This document shows, piece after piece, positions 16,152 through 24,710 of a stretch of DNA of 46,039 bases. Position 1 is the stretch's first letter, and each line of letters begins with the position of its first letter. The notes beneath the pieces are model-generated. The model ran no database searches. It was not told the origin of the DNA and worked only from the letters and a program-made list of their open reading frames with translations. The DNA comes from an uncultured Lachnospiraceae bacterium (GTDB lineage Bacteria > Bacillota > Clostridia > Lachnospirales > Lachnospiraceae): positions 1 to 46,039 of the forward strand of contig CAJLRL010000019.1 of NCBI GenBank assembly GCA_905209075.1, given 5' to 3'. A program made the position numbers and the translations under genes.

Positions 16152-17492
16152 ATGAAAGCAAAATATACAGATTTGGAAAAGCTGCAGGGACTTTTCAAAA
16201 AAACGGGAAATCAGTTAATTGTTTTATATGGCAGGAAGGGATGCCAGAAAGAACAGCTTATAAGGGAATTCTGTGCCGGTAAAAAATACTTTTATTATCG
16301 CTGCCGCCAGGCATCGGCACAATCACAGCTGGAAATGATGGGAAAGGAAATTGAAACAGCATTTAACATTACTCTTTCGAAATATTCCTATGAGGAGTAT
16401 TTCAAACGTATCAAATCAGGAGATCCGACAAAACTGGTTGTGGTTATAGACGAGGCACAGTATGTTGTAAAGAAGGATCAGACATTTATTGATGCTGTAA
16501 AGGCTCTTAGAAAGCACAAACTTTATCCGGGACCTGTAATGATAATTCTTGCGACATCATCTACAGTCTGGGCTACGCAGGAAGCTCCAGAGCATTTTAA
16601 AGACAGCATGAAGATTGAATCACTTAATTTTTTAGAGGTTGTGAGGGCATTCCCAAATCTGCCTGTCAGCGAAACCGTAAAAGTATATGGTACGCTGGGA
16701 GGTGTGCCACAATATCTTAATGAATGGGATCAGAATAAGTCATATAAGGAGAATGTGTGCAGACTTATCCTGTCACCATATGGCAGGCTTTTTAATGAGG
16801 CAGAGAGTGTTATATCAGCAGAGCTTAGGGAGTTATCAGTATACAGTACGATACTTGCTGCAATAGCACAGGGAAAGAATAAACTAAACGATTTATTTCA
16901 TGAGACTGGATTTTCAAGAGCAAAAATTAGTGTATATATGAAAAATCTTGCACATTTTGATATAGTAGAGAAGCTTGTTTCGTTTGAAACGGGAGGATGG
17001 GAAAATACAAAAAAAGGAGTGTACCAGATAAAGGATACATTTGTTAATTTCTGGTTTAAGTTTGTATACCCTAATTTATCGGATCTGTATCTGTTAAGTG
17101 CTGAGCAGTTTTATGATAAATACATAGAAAATGAATTAAATGAATATCTTGAGAGATATTTTAGAAATGTGTGTATGGAATATCTGCTCATATTAAATCA
17201 GATGGGCAAACTTCCGTTTAAGGTATCTAAGGTTGGAACATGGCTTGGAAAAACAGGAAGCATAGATATAATAGCACAGAGCACGGACAGAAGAAGTATA
17301 ATCGGCTTCTGCAACTGGGACAAGCCACAGATGACTATGGAAATGTGTGAGCAGATGGCTGTTGCCATGGAGCAGGCAAGGCTGTCATCAGATGATTATT
17401 ATCTGTTTTCAGCAACTTCATTTGAGCCGGCTCTTGAAAAATATGTTACCCTCGATCCGCGTTTTAAGCTTATAAATATGAACGAGTTATAG
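16152..17492 (+). CDS. DUF234-type AAA family protein with degenerate P-loop
   Basis: The layout matches the prokaryotic ATPase/DUF234 family: an N-terminal STAND-like AAA domain, a winged helix (about 235-300) and a C-terminal restriction-endonuclease-like domain. The Walker A region reads YGRKGCQKEQL where the family has a GRRRVGKTxL-type sequence, so the G-K-T core is Q-K-E. Walker B is intact (VVVIDEAQYV). At the C-terminus the position of the usual ECKW motif is FCNW, so the nuclease-like site is also altered. It is likely an inactive or repurposed member. ATG 16152 was preferred to an ATG four codons earlier because GGAGG lies five bases before it. It ends eight bases before topB, implying cotranscription. 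Function is unknown. Confidence 0.8.
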   Translation: MKAKYTDLEKLQGLFKKTGNQLIVLYGRKGCQKEQLIREFCAGKKYFYYRCRQASAQSQLEMMGKEIETAFNITLSKYSYEEYFKRIKSGDPTKLVVVIDEAQYVVKKDQTFIDAVKALRKHKLYPGPVMIILATSSTVWATQEAPEHFKDSMKIESLNFLEVVRAFPNLPVSETVKVYGTLGGVPQYLNEWDQNKSYKENVCRLILSPYGRLFNEAESVISAELRELSVYSTILAAIAQGKNKLNDLFHETGFSRAKISVYMKNLAHFDIVEKLVSFETGGWENTKKGVYQIKDTFVNFWFKFVYPNLSDLYLLSAEQFYDKYIENELNEYLERYFRNVCMEYLLILNQMGKLPFKVSKVGTWLGKTGSIDIIAQSTDRRSIIGFCNWDKPQMTMEMCEQMAVAMEQARLSSDDYYLFSATSFEPALEKYVTLDPRFKLINMNEL

Positions 17493-17500
17493 AGGAATAT

Positions 17501-20500
17501 ATGGGAAAAAATTTAATAATAACCGAGAAACCCTCGGTTGCACAGGAGTTTGCAAAAGTTTTACATGTAAACGGCAGAGGTGACGGATACATAGAAAATC
17601 AGGACTACGTTATTTCATGGTGTGTAGGACATCTGGTTGGGCTTGTGTATCCTGAATCTTACGACATAAAATATAAAAAATGGAAACTGGAAGACCTTCC
17701 GTTTCTGCCAAAGGATTATAAATATGATGTCATACCAAGTGTAAGGAAGCAGTATGATATTGTGCATGGACTGCTCCAAAGGGATGATATAGACCGTGTT
17801 TACTGGGCTGGTGATGCCGGAAAAGAAGGTCAGACCATAGAGGAAAACATCAGAAATTTTGGTGGGGTAAGAGACGGAATGGAGGAACTTCGTGTCTGGA
17901 TCGATTCACAGACACAGGAGGAAATCCTTAGAGGAATCAAAGAAGCAAAACCTATGTCCGAGTATGAAAACCTCGGAAAATCAGGTATAATGCGGACTAT
18001 AGAAGATTATGCAATGGGAATAAATTTCTCGCGCGTAATGTCTGTAAAATACGGAAATCTGCTTAACGGTGCGGCGGCAACCAAATCATACACAGCGATA
18101 GCAGTTGGGCGTGTTATGACATGTGTTCTAGGTATGGTTGTCATAAGGGAACGTGAAATAAGAAATTTCAAAGAAACTCCTTTTTACAGAGTGATAGGAA
18201 AGTTTTCCGATGCACAGATCGAGGCAGAGTGGAAGGCGGTAGAAGGTTCAAAATATTTTGAATCACCGCTATTGTATAAGGAAAATGGTTTTAAAGAAGA
18301 AAAAGATGCACTTGCTTTAATGGAAGAATTAAACGGGCAGAAAGCCATTGTAAAGTCTATAGAAAAGACAACATCAAGAAAAAGAGCACCACTTCTTTTT
18401 AATCTTGCGGAACTTCAGGCAGAATGTTCGAAAAAATTCAAGATAAGTCCGGATGAGACTCTTCAGATCGCACAGGATCTGTATGAAAAAAAGCTTACTA
18501 CATATCCAAGAACTGATGCGCGTGTGCTCTCAAGTGCTGTTGCAAAGGAAATATCAAGAAATATAAGCCGGCTTAAAGGATTTGAGCCGGTATCAAAGTT
18601 TGCTGAAAATATCATGGCAAAACGCCTTTACTCAAATATAGCTGTCACACAGTATACAGATGACAGTAAAGTAACAGACCATTATGCGATAATACCGACA
18701 GGTCAGCTTACTGAACTTAATTCCTTAAATTCGCTGCAAAAAGCAGTGTTTGAACTGATTTGTAGAAGATTTTTAAGCATATTCTATCCTCCGGCAGAGT
18801 ATGATAACGTAAAACTTGTTGTAGCTGTTCTGAAGGAAAATTTTTTCGCTTCAGCAAAAGTTTTAAAATCCGAAGGATATCTTGAAGTCGCAACACCACC
18901 TAAAAAGAAATCGTTTGCAGAGGAAAATGCAAGAATTCTTGGCGGGGCAGACCTGCAGAGCGATAACAATGAAAAAGAAAATCAAAATGATGAGATTACG
19001 GTAAATCCTAAAGTACTCCTTGAACTGGCAGGGAAGATAAAATCAGGGGACGAAATATCATCATGCGGCTATAGCATAAAGTTTGGAAAAACGTCACCAC
19101 CAAAGCGGTATACATCCGGTTCGATGGTGCTTGCAATGGAAAATGCTGGTCAGCTTATAGAAGACGAAGAGCTGCGTGAGCAGATAAAGGGTTCCGGAAT
19201 CGGAACATCGGCAACGAGAGCAGAGATCATAAATAAGCTGGTAAGGATAGGCTATCTTAATTTAAATAGAAAAACACAGATACTTTCGCCGGAAAATATG
19301 GGCGAGATGGTATTTGAGGTTGTTTATATGACTGTTCCTGCACTTCTTAATCCGAAAATGACTGCAAACTGGGAAAAAGGGCTGGACGGAATTACAAAAG
19401 GAACTGTTGATTTCTGGGAATACAGAACAAAACTTGAGCATTTTATCCGTACAGAAACCGAAAAGATGATCGGGCAGAATATAAAGGATGAATTGGCAGA
19501 CAGGATAAGCAGTTATGCCGGTAAAAATGCAACAGGTGCAGGGGCACGAAGAAAGATCGGTGTAAAATGTCCTGTATGCGGAGGAGAGATGGTTACAACT
19601 CCTTTCGGCTATGGCTGTGGTAATTACAAAAAAGATAAATCAGGATGTAATTTTAATATTGGCGAAATCGCCGGAATGGTAATCCCGGAAGAGCAGGTAA
19701 GAAAGCTGATAGAGAACGGAATAACAGATACTATAAGAGGCTTTAAGTCGAAAACAGGCAGGAAATTTGATGCATGCCTCAGGCTTAACAAAGATGAACA
19801 GACTGGCAAGGTTTCGGCAAGCTTTGATTTTGAAAATGTGAAACCACAAAAAATAGAAGGTATAGTATGCCCGGATTGCGGTGGAGAGATATATGTCACA
19901 CCATATGGTTACAGGTGCGCCAATTTAAATAGGGAACAGGAAAATGGATGTCATTTTTCGGTCGGTAAAATTGCAGACAAAGCGCTCTCACAGGTACAAT
20001 TTATAGAACTTATTGCAAACGGCAGGACTGAGACTATAAGAGGCTTTAAATCGAAAAACGGAAAGAAGTTTAATGCATGCCTTGCGCTTAAAAAAGACGA
20101 AAAAAATCATACGGTAATAGCATTTGACTTTGATAATGTTGAGGACGAAATAGTAAAAGATGTTGTATGTCCTGCATGTCATGGGGCGATAAAGAAAACT
20201 CCATTTGGATTTGGCTGCGTAAACTACAAAGGAAATGAGCCGGGCAGCTGCAGATTTTCAATAGGACAGATTGCAGGAAAAACCCTCACTGTATCGAATG
20301 TTAAACAGCTTTTAAATGAAAAAAGAACCGAGACTATCCGTGGTTTTAAAGCTAAAAGTGGTAAAAAGTTTGATGCATGCCTTGTTTTAAAGGAGGATGA
20401 AAATGGAAAGCCATCTGTTGAATTTGATTTTGAACATGTGGAGGCAAAAAAAATAGCAGATATCAGATGTCCACTCTGTGGTGGAGATATAGTTGTAACA

Positions 20501-21694
20501 CCATTTGGATATGGATGTGCAAATTATGATCCAAAGGATGAAAACAGCTGCAGGTTTTCAATCGGGAAAATGGCTGATAAATCATTTACGGAGGCTCAGG
20601 TAAAACAGCTTTTAAATGAAGGGATAACCGAGACTATCCGTGGTTTTAAAGCAAAAAGCGGCAAGAAATTTGATGCGAGAGTGGCTCTTTCAAAAGATGA
20701 AGATGGAAAAGTCACAGGCCTCAAATTTGATTTTGAAAATGTGGAAGCAAAAAAAGTAAAAGATGTGCGATGCCCTAAATGCGGTGGGGCTATAGTTGTG
20801 GCACCATTTGGATTTGTGTGCGAGAACAACAAAAAGGATGACCCTGACAGCTGCCGTTTTATGGTTGGTAAAGTCGCCAGCGTGAAAATTAATGAAAAAA
20901 TATTAAAACAGCTTTTAACAAACAAAAAAACTGATTTGATATCAGGATTTGTTTCAAAAACTGGAATGAAATTTGATGCACCTCTTAAGCTTACGGATGA
21001 GGGAGATATCATATTTGATTTCCCGGAAAAACCAAAACCGGCCGAGTCGGATGTTAAATGTCCGAAATGCGGAAAAAATCTTATGAAAACCCAGTGGAAG
21101 TACGAATGCGAGTGTGGATTTGAAATATGGCATACTATAGCAAAAGTAGAACTTACAGAAGAAATAATGACGGAACTTCTGACAACGGGAAAGACAAAGA
21201 ACAAGGTGGCAGGATTTACATCAAAGGCAGGAAATATATTTGATTCGTGTCTGAAATATGAAAATGGCCAGATATCATTTGATTTTGATAATCCAGGAGA
21301 GGCTGATCCGGTTGCAGAAAGCAAGAAAGCAGAAAATACAGGAGTACAGAGTTCAGAAATCCAGAATGCAGGAATGCAAAGAGCAGGAGTACTGAATTCA
21401 GAAATGCGGAGTCCGGGAATGCAGAGCGCAGGAGTGCAGAATTCAGAAATGCAGAGTCTGGGGATGCAGAGCACAGGAGTACAGAATTCAGAAATGCAGA
21501 GTTCAGGAATAGAAAGTCCGGAAATGAACAGCGGGTCAGAAGCAAATAATGTAACGGATAATAATACAAATGATACGCAGGATATAGGGATACCGGAAGA
21601 TTTCATGGCTGGTCTTGAAATACCGCAGGAGGATGATCAGAACAATATATCAGATGCGGATATGGCTGCGGCATATGAATTGTTTGAAAACTAG
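17501..21694 (+). CDS. topB: DNA topoisomerase III (type IA) with six C-terminal zinc ribbons
   Basis: Type IA topoisomerases relax or decatenate DNA by single-strand passage. Residues about 1-640 hold the catalytic core. The TOPRIM domain begins at LIITEKPSVAQEFAKVL, with the acidic DAGKEGQ motif, and TTYPRTDARVLS contains the catalytic tyrosine Y335. From residue 690 six CxxC-type ribbon modules begin at cysteines 690, 790, 890, 990, 1091 and 1187, each followed by an RGFKSKxGxKFDA-like segment. Residues about 1275-1350 are a low-complexity tail of 15-residue repeats. At 1397 residues it is about twice the size of E. coli TopB. Its stop codon falls inside the MITE-like element downstream, so the native C-terminus may have been changed by that insertion. 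It is linked to the upstream ATPase gene. Confidence 0.93.
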   Translation: MGKNLIITEKPSVAQEFAKVLHVNGRGDGYIENQDYVISWCVGHLVGLVYPESYDIKYKKWKLEDLPFLPKDYKYDVIPSVRKQYDIVHGLLQRDDIDRVYWAGDAGKEGQTIEENIRNFGGVRDGMEELRVWIDSQTQEEILRGIKEAKPMSEYENLGKSGIMRTIEDYAMGINFSRVMSVKYGNLLNGAAATKSYTAIAVGRVMTCVLGMVVIREREIRNFKETPFYRVIGKFSDAQIEAEWKAVEGSKYFESPLLYKENGFKEEKDALALMEELNGQKAIVKSIEKTTSRKRAPLLFNLAELQAECSKKFKISPDETLQIAQDLYEKKLTTYPRTDARVLSSAVAKEISRNISRLKGFEPVSKFAENIMAKRLYSNIAVTQYTDDSKVTDHYAIIPTGQLTELNSLNSLQKAVFELICRRFLSIFYPPAEYDNVKLVVAVLKENFFASAKVLKSEGYLEVATPPKKKSFAEENARILGGADLQSDNNEKENQNDEITVNPKVLLELAGKIKSGDEISSCGYSIKFGKTSPPKRYTSGSMVLAMENAGQLIEDEELREQIKGSGIGTSATRAEIINKLVRIGYLNLNRKTQILSPENMGEMVFEVVYMTVPALLNPKMTANWEKGLDGITKGTVDFWEYRTKLEHFIRTETEKMIGQNIKDELADRISSYAGKNATGAGARRKIGVKCPVCGGEMVTTPFGYGCGNYKKDKSGCNFNIGEIAGMVIPEEQVRKLIENGITDTIRGFKSKTGRKFDACLRLNKDEQTGKVSASFDFENVKPQKIEGIVCPDCGGEIYVTPYGYRCANLNREQENGCHFSVGKIADKALSQVQFIELIANGRTETIRGFKSKNGKKFNACLALKKDEKNHTVIAFDFDNVEDEIVKDVVCPACHGAIKKTPFGFGCVNYKGNEPGSCRFSIGQIAGKTLTVSNVKQLLNEKRTETIRGFKAKSGKKFDACLVLKEDENGKPSVEFDFEHVEAKKIADIRCPLCGGDIVVTPFGYGCANYDPKDENSCRFSIGKMADKSFTEAQVKQLLNEGITETIRGFKAKSGKKFDARVALSKDEDGKVTGLKFDFENVEAKKVKDVRCPKCGGAIVVAPFGFVCENNKKDDPDSCRFMVGKVASVKINEKILKQLLTNKKTDLISGFVSKTGMKFDAPLKLTDEGDIIFDFPEKPKPAESDVKCPKCGKNLMKTQWKYECECGFEIWHTIAKVELTEEIMTELLTTGKTKNKVAGFTSKAGNIFDSCLKYENGQISFDFDNPGEADPVAESKKAENTGVQSSEIQNAGMQRAGVLNSEMRSPGMQSAGVQNSEMQSLGMQSTGVQNSEMQSSGIESPEMNSGSEANNVTDNNTNDTQDIGIPEDFMAGLEIPQEDDQNNISDADMAAAYELFEN
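19568..21061 (+). repeat. About 300-bp intragenic tandem repeats in topB
   Basis: The zinc-ribbon modules start at 19568, 19868, 20168, 20468, 20771 and 21059; the first four are exactly 300 bp apart. Two adjacent modules share identical DNA blocks at 20302-20320/20602-20620 and 20326-20352/20626-20652, all offset by exactly 300 bp. This indicates fairly recent duplication or gene conversion rather than only protein-level conservation. Confidence 0.85.
21350..21530 (+). repeat. 45-bp tandem repeats in the topB 3' end
   Basis: The core AATTCAGAAATGC recurs at 21395, 21440 and 21485, exactly 45 bp apart. It encodes a 15-residue unit of the form NSEMQSxGMQSxGVQ, and a degenerate unit lies upstream. 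All copies stay in frame. The repeat length predicts copy-number variation between strains. Confidence 0.85.
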
Positions 21695-21854
21695 TGTAAT
21701 GGCATGTTGCTATTTAGCCAAATGACGCAGAATGAATTTTTCATTCTGCAAGGCGGAAGAATGAGCCGTAGCGGGCTACGGCAATTGATGACAACGCAGC
21801 AGATGAAAATTCAGGCAAGTTATTTAGCTAAATATGGACAGGTCATTACACTAG
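21691..21854. mobile_element. MITE-like element (164 bp) with 11-bp terminal inverted repeats
   Basis: CTAGTGTAATG (21691-21701) is the exact reverse complement of CATTACACTAG (21844-21854). The interior has two strong dyads: GCAGAATGAA/TTCATTCTGC and GCCGTAGC/GCTACGGC. Near both ends sits a similar TATTTAGCYAAAT sequence. There is no ORF of note. The first three bases after the opening C are TAG, the stop codon of topB. A miniature transposable or REP-like element is the best description; mobility is inference. Confidence 0.65.
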
Positions 21855-21943
21855 GCAGGTAATGTGGTTTAGTTAATTTAAAAACGCTATACTAGATAAT
21901 AATTTAATGTAGTACATTTTATAAAAAGAAAGGAAATACGATA

Positions 21944-22618
21944 ATGGAAAATGCAAAAATAGCTAATTTATATAATCTGGATGAAACAATCGCAGGAGAA
22001 TATCTCTCACAATTTACATATCCATGGGAGGCACTCGCAGGAATAAGTGATTTTATAAAAAAAATAGGTCCAACTCTTGATACAGAAAAGTTTGAGCAGC
22101 TTGGAGAGGATATCTGGGTTGCAAAGAGTGCAACCGTGGCACCTACGGCATACTTAAACGGACCTCTTATAATAGATGAGGAGGCAGAAATCCGTCACTG
22201 TGCTTTTATACGAGGTAGTGCGATCATAGGAAAAGGATCAGTTGTAGGAAATTCTACAGAATTAAAAAACGATATAATTTTTAACAATGTTCAGGTGCCA
22301 CACTATAATTATGTAGGAGATTCAATCCTGGGGTACAGATCACATATGGGTGCGGGTTCTATAACTTCAAATGTTAAGTCTGACAAAACACTTGTTGTTG
22401 TAAAAGACTCATACGATACAAAGGAAGAAATTGAGACAGGCCGTAAAAAGTTTGGGGCAATGCTTGGTGATTTTGTTGAGGTTGGATGCAATTCTGTCCT
22501 TAATCCTGGAACTGTCATAGGAAGACATACAAATATTTATCCTTTATCAAGAGTGCGCGGGGTCATACCGGCTGATTCAATTTTTAAGGACAAAGACAAT
22601 GTCGTATTAAAGAAATAA
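21944..22618 (+). CDS. Left-handed beta-helix (hexapeptide-repeat) transferase-like protein
   Basis: This 224-residue protein has imperfect hexapeptide repeats from about residue 60 onward (IIDEEAEIRHCAFIRGSAIIGKG, later VGCNSVLNPGTVIG). This is the left-handed beta-helix of acyltransferases and GlmU-type sugar-nucleotide enzymes. The N-terminal 55 residues are helical and the nucleotidyltransferase domain of GlmU is absent. Related proteins are often labelled UDP-N-acetylglucosamine pyrophosphorylase, but nothing here shows that reaction; an N- or O-acyltransferase role is equally possible. A -10-like TATACT (21888-21893) lies upstream. It has an AAAGGAA SD and appears to stand alone. Confidence 0.8.
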   Translation: MENAKIANLYNLDETIAGEYLSQFTYPWEALAGISDFIKKIGPTLDTEKFEQLGEDIWVAKSATVAPTAYLNGPLIIDEEAEIRHCAFIRGSAIIGKGSVVGNSTELKNDIIFNNVQVPHYNYVGDSILGYRSHMGAGSITSNVKSDKTLVVVKDSYDTKEEIETGRKKFGAMLGDFVEVGCNSVLNPGTVIGRHTNIYPLSRVRGVIPADSIFKDKDNVVLKK

Positions 22619-22729
22619 TAAAAAAATTGTTTTTTTGTTGTATTTTGTAATTCATATACTAGACTAATGTGAAAAAATGTGAGAAAATAACTCCGGGTAT
22701 GTTAAAACCATAACGAAAGGAGTCTTAAG

Positions 22730-23431
22730 ATGATTTACACTAAGGAAGTTGAAAACATGTGTCCTGTAGCTAAGGGCGCAAAACATGAGCCAGCTCCTAT
22801 CCCAGAAGAAGGAAAATGGGTTCATTCTAAGAAAATTGAGGACATTTCAGGATTTACACACGGTGTAGGCTGGTGTGCACCACAGCAGGGTGCCTGCAAG
22901 CTCTCACTCAACGTAAAGAATGGAGTAATTGAAGAGGCATTAGTTGAGACTATCGGATGCTCAGGAATGACACACTCTGCAGCTATGGCAGCAGAGATCT
23001 TACAGGGTAAGACAATTCTTGAGGCATTAAACACAGACTTAGTTTGTGATGCCATCAATACAGCTATGAGAGAGTTATTCTTACAGATCGTATACGGTCG
23101 TACACAGTCTGCATTCTCTGATGATGGACTTGCTGTTGGAGCAGGACTTGAAGATTTAGGAAAGGGTCTGCGCTCACAGGTTGGTACTATGTACGCAACA
23201 AAGGCAAAGGGAGTTCGTTACCTTGAGATGGCAGAGGGTTATGTAACAGGAATCGCTCTTGATAAGAACGATGAAGTAATCGGATACCAGTTCGTTTCTC
23301 TTGGAAAAATGACAGACTTTATCAAAAAGGGTGATGATGCTAACACAGCTTGGGAGAAAGCTTCAGGATCATATGGTCGTGTAACTCCAGAGCAGGGTGC
23401 TGTTAAGATCATCGATCCAAGACAGGAATAA
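22730..23431 (+). CDS. NifU/IscU-like iron-sulfur scaffold protein paired with GGGtGRT
   Basis: This 233-residue protein has an IscU-like N-terminal fold with cysteines C49, C56 and C77 in GWCAPQQGAC and TIGCSGMTHS, compatible with transient Fe-S cluster binding. The C-terminal half (about 130-233) is specific to this subgroup. The gene is 18 bp upstream of the GGGtGRT gene, a pairing I recall from other Clostridia, so the two products probably act together. Codon choice is visibly biased (AAC, ATC, CTC, GGT), unlike neighbouring genes, which suggests strong expression. The SD AAAGGAG is good. The exact scaffold target is unknown. Confidence 0.82.
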   Translation: MIYTKEVENMCPVAKGAKHEPAPIPEEGKWVHSKKIEDISGFTHGVGWCAPQQGACKLSLNVKNGVIEEALVETIGCSGMTHSAAMAAEILQGKTILEALNTDLVCDAINTAMRELFLQIVYGRTQSAFSDDGLAVGAGLEDLGKGLRSQVGTMYATKAKGVRYLEMAEGYVTGIALDKNDEVIGYQFVSLGKMTDFIKKGDDANTAWEKASGSYGRVTPEQGAVKIIDPRQE

Positions 23432-23449
23432 GAGGAAAGGAGAACGACA

Positions 23450-24460
23450 ATGGCATTATTTGAATCATATGAAAGAAGAATAGACCAGATCAATGCTGTA
23501 CTTAACAGCTATGGTATCAGCTCAATCGAAGAAGCTGAAAAGATTACAAAGGACGCTGGACTTGATGTTTACGATCAGGTAAAGAAAATCCAGCCAATCT
23601 GTTTCGAGAACGCTTGCTGGGCATACACAGTTGGTGCAGCAATCGCAATCAAAAAAGGATGTAGAAGAGCAGCTGACGCTGCAGCAGCAATCGGAGAGGG
23701 ACTTCAGGCATTCTGTATCCCTGGATCAGTTGCTGATCATCGTAAGGTAGGTTTAGGACATGGTAACCTTGGAAAGATGCTCCTCGAGGAGGAGACAGAG
23801 TGCTTCTGTTTCTTAGCAGGACATGAGTCATTCGCAGCAGCTGAGGGTGCTATCGGAATCGCAGAGAAAGCTAACAAAGTTCGTCAGAAACCACTCCGTG
23901 TTATCCTTAACGGACTTGGAAAAGACGCTGCACAGATCATCTCACGTATCAACGGATTCACATTCGTAGAGACACAGTATGATTACAAGGCAGCTAAGCT
24001 CAACATCGTATCTGAGCATGCATACTCAGATGGACTCCGTGCAACAGTTAAGTGTTACGGTGCAGATGATGTTCAGGAAGGTGTTGCAATCATGCATCAC
24101 GAGAACGTTGGTGTTTCTATCACAGGAAACTCTACAAACCCAACACGTTTCCAGCATCCAGTTGCAGGTACATACAAGAAAGAATGTATCGAGCAGGGCA
24201 AGAAGTACTTCTCAGTAGCATCAGGCGGTGGTACAGGACGTACACTTCACCCAGACAACATGGCAGCAGGACCAGCTTCATACGGTATGACAGATACAAT
24301 GGGACGTATGCATTCAGATGCACAGTTCGCAGGATCTTCATCAGTTCCGGCTCACGTTGAGATGATGGGACTTATCGGAATGGGTAATAACCCAATGGTT
24401 GGTGCTACAGTAGCAGTTGCCGTTTCTGTTCAGCAGGCTGCTGATGAGGGCAAATTCTAA
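23450..24460 (+). CDS. GGGtGRT protein (function unknown)
   Basis: This 336-residue protein carries the family-naming motif SGGGTGRT, with GGGTGRT at residues 259-265, followed by a glycine-rich C-terminus (MIGLIGMGNNPMVGATVAVAVS-like; residues about 310-330). The family has no established activity that I know. It is adjacent to a NifU-like scaffold gene with an 18-bp gap and a strong AAAGGAG SD, so the pair is an operon. Codon usage is strongly biased toward a limited set, as in abundant proteins. Possible roles are an Fe-S-dependent enzyme or its maturation partner; both are inference. A strong terminator follows. Confidence 0.9.
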   Translation: MALFESYERRIDQINAVLNSYGISSIEEAEKITKDAGLDVYDQVKKIQPICFENACWAYTVGAAIAIKKGCRRAADAAAAIGEGLQAFCIPGSVADHRKVGLGHGNLGKMLLEEETECFCFLAGHESFAAAEGAIGIAEKANKVRQKPLRVILNGLGKDAAQIISRINGFTFVETQYDYKAAKLNIVSEHAYSDGLRATVKCYGADDVQEGVAIMHHENVGVSITGNSTNPTRFQHPVAGTYKKECIEQGKKYFSVASGGGTGRTLHPDNMAAGPASYGMTDTMGRMHSDAQFAGSSSVPAHVEMMGLIGMGNNPMVGATVAVAVSVQQAADEGKF

Positions 24461-24489
24461 ATAGAAAGCTTGATTTTATAGGCTTTTTG

Positions 24490-24526
24490 GAGACTCATAT
24501 CATTTTTGGTATGAGTCTCTTTTTTT
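24490..24526 (+). terminator. Terminator of the NifU-like/GGGtGRT operon
   Basis: A 10-bp perfect stem GAGACTCATA/TATGAGTCTC (24490-24499, 24510-24519) is followed by a run of T. This is the strongest terminator in the window by eye. Confidence 0.92.
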
Positions 24527-24710
24527 AGCTCATTTTCTGGATTTGGTGTAAAAATAGCTGCACGCTGCCCTCAAGTCGCCATACACCATTTTTTATTGGA
24601 GTCAAATTATTCACACCACTTTACAGCTTTTTTCTTGTATAGTCTCGGGTTACTATTTACCGTCTCTTTTCTGTTATGCTTTGATTTCTGGCGGCTGGAA
24701 AGGAGTCACC

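Noticed and set aside
20596..21606. Long minus-strand open frame of 336 codons opposite topB
   Set aside because: It is antisense to the repeated, codon-biased 3' part of topB. Its repeats mirror the topB repeats and it has no ribosome site, so it is a shadow frame.
21691..21854. Structured RNA gene downstream of topB
   Set aside because: The exact terminal inverted repeats fit a miniature mobile element better. There is no promoter or T-run evidence for a separate RNA.
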